Source: CAWCDJ01 sp963836015 (GTDB lineage Bacteria > Acidobacteriota > Terriglobia > Bryobacterales > Bryobacteraceae). From it: a stretch of DNA of 64,000 nucleotides. Below are positions 62,268 to 64,000 of this stretch, piece by piece. The DNA is taken from NCBI GenBank assembly GCA_963836015.1, contig CAWIIF010000015.1:992001-1056000 (forward strand), written 5' to 3'. Both the position numbers and the translations under genes were made by a program. The first letter of the stretch is position 1, and every line of letters begins with the position of its first letter. A model generated the notes under the pieces. The model saw nothing but the letters and a program-made list of their open reading frames with translations, had not been told where the DNA came from and did no database searches.

Positions 62268-62320
62268 TGGTTCGCGGAGGCTGGTTGCGGCCTGCGGGTG
62301 TCCCGGCCCTCGCGCCACGT

Positions 62321-62326
62321 TATAAT
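62321..62326 (+). promoter_or_regulatory. Exact -10 of xdhC
   Basis: TATAAT ends 9 bases before the xdhC ATG at 62336, implying a leaderless or 1-4 base leader transcript. The -35 is weak. Confidence 0.45.
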
Positions 62327-62335
62327 CGCTTCGTA

Positions 62336-63175
62336 ATGGACGTTTATTCGGAGTTGGTGCGGCTTCGAGGCCTGGGGCAGAAGTGTGCGCTGGCCACGAT
62401 CGTCGACGTGCGCGGCTCCATCCCCAGCTACGAATCCGCCAAGCTGCTGGTGCGTGAGGACGGCTCGATGGTCGGCACCATCGGCGGAGGCTGCGTCGAA
62501 GCGGAGGTCTGGAACGCCGCGCGGGAGGTTATCCAAACGGAAAAGCCCCGGCACCTCACATTCAATCTCGGGCAGGACGCCGCTTACGACAACGGATTGA
62601 TCTGCGGCGGCCAACTGGATGTTTTCGTCGAGCCCGTAATGCCGATACCGCGCGCTTTCATTTTCGGCGCCGGCCACATTTCCAAGAGTCTCTCCAAGGT
62701 CGCGACCTTGGCGGGTTTTGCCGCCGTGGTGGTGGACAACCGCGAGAGCTTCGCCAACCGCGACCGCTTCCCCGACGCCGAAGAGGTCCACGCCGCCGAG
62801 TACGAAGAGGTTTTTCCCCGGCTCGCCATCAACGAAACCAGCTACCTCATTATCGTGACCCGCGGCCATCGCGACGATATGCGGGTTCTCCAGTTGGCCA
62901 TTGCAACGCCGGCCCGCTACATCGCTATGATCGGCAGCAAGCGCAAAGTGCTGAACGTCATTCGCGAGCTGGAGAAGCAGGGTATTCCCCGTGAGGCTTT
63001 CGAGAAGATCCACGCCCCCATGGGTCTCGATATCGGCGCCATTTCCCCGGAGGAAATCGCGATTTCGGTGGCGGCCGAGATGATTGCGGTGCGCCGCGGC
63101 GCGGCTTCCAACTGGCGCTCGCTCTCGATGTCGGTGTTTGCCGGCGACCCGGCGCGGGCAGTACATTCGAAGTGA
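62336..63175 (+). CDS. xdhC: XdhC/CoxI family protein (molybdenum cofactor insertion)
   Basis: This protein has 279 residues from the ATG at 62336; longer starts lack family similarity. The XdhC N-terminal domain shows CALATIVDVRGSIPSYESAK and GTIGGGCVEAEVW. A Rossmann-like C-terminal domain follows with RAFIFGAGHISKSLSKVATL, IIVTRGHRDDMRVL, YIAMIGSKRKV and LDIGAISPEEIAISVAAEMI. XdhC proteins bind and sulfurate molybdenum cofactor and deliver it to xanthine-dehydrogenase-type enzymes. The mocA-like gene overlaps it by 4 bases. No xanthine dehydrogenase subunit is in the window. Confidence 0.93.
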   Translation: MDVYSELVRLRGLGQKCALATIVDVRGSIPSYESAKLLVREDGSMVGTIGGGCVEAEVWNAAREVIQTEKPRHLTFNLGQDAAYDNGLICGGQLDVFVEPVMPIPRAFIFGAGHISKSLSKVATLAGFAAVVVDNRESFANRDRFPDAEEVHAAEYEEVFPRLAINETSYLIIVTRGHRDDMRVLQLAIATPARYIAMIGSKRKVLNVIRELEKQGIPREAFEKIHAPMGLDIGAISPEEIAISVAAEMIAVRRGAASNWRSLSMSVFAGDPARAVHSK

Positions 63176-63747
63176 GCGCCGCCGGTCTCATCCTCGCGGC
63201 CGGCCAATCGCGGCGCATGGGTTCGCCCAAGGCCCTCCTCGAATATCGCGGCGAGTCGTTTGTCGATCGCCTGGTGGGTCTCTTCGCGGGCCTGTGCTCG
63301 CCGGTAATCGTGGTGCTCGGAGCCGATGCCGACGAGATCCGCGCCCGCGCGGCGCGCCCGGCGGAGTTCGTGTTCAACCCGCACTACCAGACCGGTCAGA
63401 CCGGCTCCCTGCAATGCGGCCTGCGAGCCGTTCCTCCGCAAGCCGAAGGCGTGCTCTTTACGCTGGTGGATCATCCGGCTGTGGCTCCCGGGACACTCCA
63501 ACGGCTGCTGGCCGCTCCGCTGCCGCTGGTCCGCGTGCCGCGCTACGGTGGAAGGCGGGGCCACCCGGTCTGGTTCCGGCGTGAGCTGATTTCCGAATTC
63601 CTGGCGCTTCCCGATAGCGGGGCCGCGCGCGATGTGGTCCGGGCTCACGCGGCCGAAACCGAGTTCCTCGACGTGGACGACGCCGGCGTGGTCGCGGACA
63701 TCGACGACCCCGCGGCTTACCGCGACCTGCTGGGAGCTCGCGCATGA
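63172..63747 (+). CDS. MocA-like molybdenum cofactor nucleotidyltransferase
   Basis: This 191-residue NTP-transferase has the MobA/MocA signature LILAAGQSRRMGSPKALLEY, VIVVLGADADEI, NPHYQTGQTGSLQCGLRAV with the metal-binding region VLFTLVDHPAV, and RGHPVWFRRELI. MocA adds CMP to molybdopterin to make the MCD form used by XdhC clients. It starts with GTG inside the xdhC stop (GTGA) and overlaps the next gene by 4 bases. Its pairing with XdhC supports MocA over MobA. Confidence 0.88.
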   Translation: MSAAGLILAAGQSRRMGSPKALLEYRGESFVDRLVGLFAGLCSPVIVVLGADADEIRARAARPAEFVFNPHYQTGQTGSLQCGLRAVPPQAEGVLFTLVDHPAVAPGTLQRLLAAPLPLVRVPRYGGRRGHPVWFRRELISEFLALPDSGAARDVVRAHAAETEFLDVDDAGVVADIDDPAAYRDLLGARA

Positions 63748-64000
63748 AGAAGCGCATCTTCCAGTGCGCAGGCGCCGGGCTTGGCCTGCTGCTGCTGGCC
63801 GGCCTGATCGTGCCCTACGTCAACGCCGACCAGTACGGCCTGCGCCTCAAATGGTCCCTGCAAAAAGCGCTCGGCCGCCAGGTCGATATCGGCAAGGTGC
63901 GGTTCAGTCTTCTCGAAGGGCCGGCCTTTTCGGTTGAGCGCGATTCCCGCGGTCCCGGCGTGGTCATCCACGAGGATCCTTCGATCGGTGTCGAGCCGAT
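63744..64000 (+). CDS. AsmA-like protein (N-terminus only, cut by window edge)
   Basis: The ATG at 63744 overlaps the mocA-like stop (ATGA). The 85 visible residues start with a basic tip and a membrane helix (KKRIFQCAGAGLGLLLLAGL), then IVPYVNADQYGLRLKWSLQK and ALGRQVDIGKVRFSLLEG, which is typical of AsmA-family proteins with an N-terminal anchor and long beta-taco domain. Such proteins act in phospholipid transport between the membranes. The rest lies beyond base 64000. Confidence 0.75.
   Translation, partial: MKKRIFQCAGAGLGLLLLAGLIVPYVNADQYGLRLKWSLQKALGRQVDIGKVRFSLLEGPAFSVERDSRGPGVVIHEDPSIGVEP

Noticed and set aside
1..64000. Mobile elements, prophage, CRISPR, tRNA or rRNA
   Set aside because: No transposase, integrase, regularly spaced repeats or cloverleaf-like sequence was found anywhere in the window.

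Overview
The window is GC-rich, gene-dense bacterial chromosome and most likely comes from an acidobacterium of the Solibacter/Bryobacter group. The best single clue is the secreted NHL-type protein at 39639-42554, which ends in a TIGR03437 domain, a C-terminal module known mainly from Solibacter-like acidobacteria. DUF1080, PEGA-kinase, M14 and Tat-exported TIM-barrel genes fit that picture. I see no rRNA, tRNA, CRISPR array, transposase, integrase or phage gene, and no gene-free stretch above 300 bases.

Layout: 1-2860 (-) is a MoxR / DUF58 / BatA-like (vWA) unit behind a small membrane protein. 3062-7225 (-) holds a TrpB2-type tryptophan synthase beta chain and a lutA-lutB-lutC lactate-oxidation operon. 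7340-13066 (+) is a complete tripartite RND efflux operon, followed by a PiT phosphate transporter. 14181-18753 carries a PAS protein with a Cys-rich tail, a secreted metallophosphoesterase, an MGDG-synthase-like glycosyltransferase and a four-domain cytochrome c. 18828-25811 (+) is DNA repair: mutL, then an imuA-imuB-dnaE2 mutagenesis cassette with a palindrome over its promoter. 25805-29489 has a DUF1080 protein, homoserine dehydrogenase and a NarL-type two-component pair. 29518-37407 (-) holds an amino-sugar-like catabolic set (NagB-like, DapA-like, a frameshifted epimerase), an M14 peptidase, a sugar isomerase-like protein and a membrane-anchored PGRP amidase. 37604-39428 (+) is a three-gene cassette: a coiled-coil protein, a 50-residue membrane peptide and a divergent actin-fold ATPase. 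39639-47851 carries the NHL/TIGR03437 protein, nadD, a DksA/TraR regulator, two large polytopic membrane proteins and a lipoprotein. 47851-57826 has a molybdopterin oxidoreductase, an AldO-like oxidase, a split NHEJ pair (ligase with a frameshift, plus LigD-type polymerase), a multicopper oxidase, an esterase and LhgO. 57860-64000 has a giant PEGA Ser/Thr kinase diverging from xdhC, a mocA-like gene and an AsmA-like gene cut by the window edge.

Cross-cutting observations: several first genes have a -10-like hexamer only 6-12 bases before the start codon, suggesting leaderless or very short-leader mRNAs. Two genes carry single-base frameshifts of the same sign (31326-32334 and 51354-52443). 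The candidate least explained by known systems is the actin-like cassette at 37604-39428.
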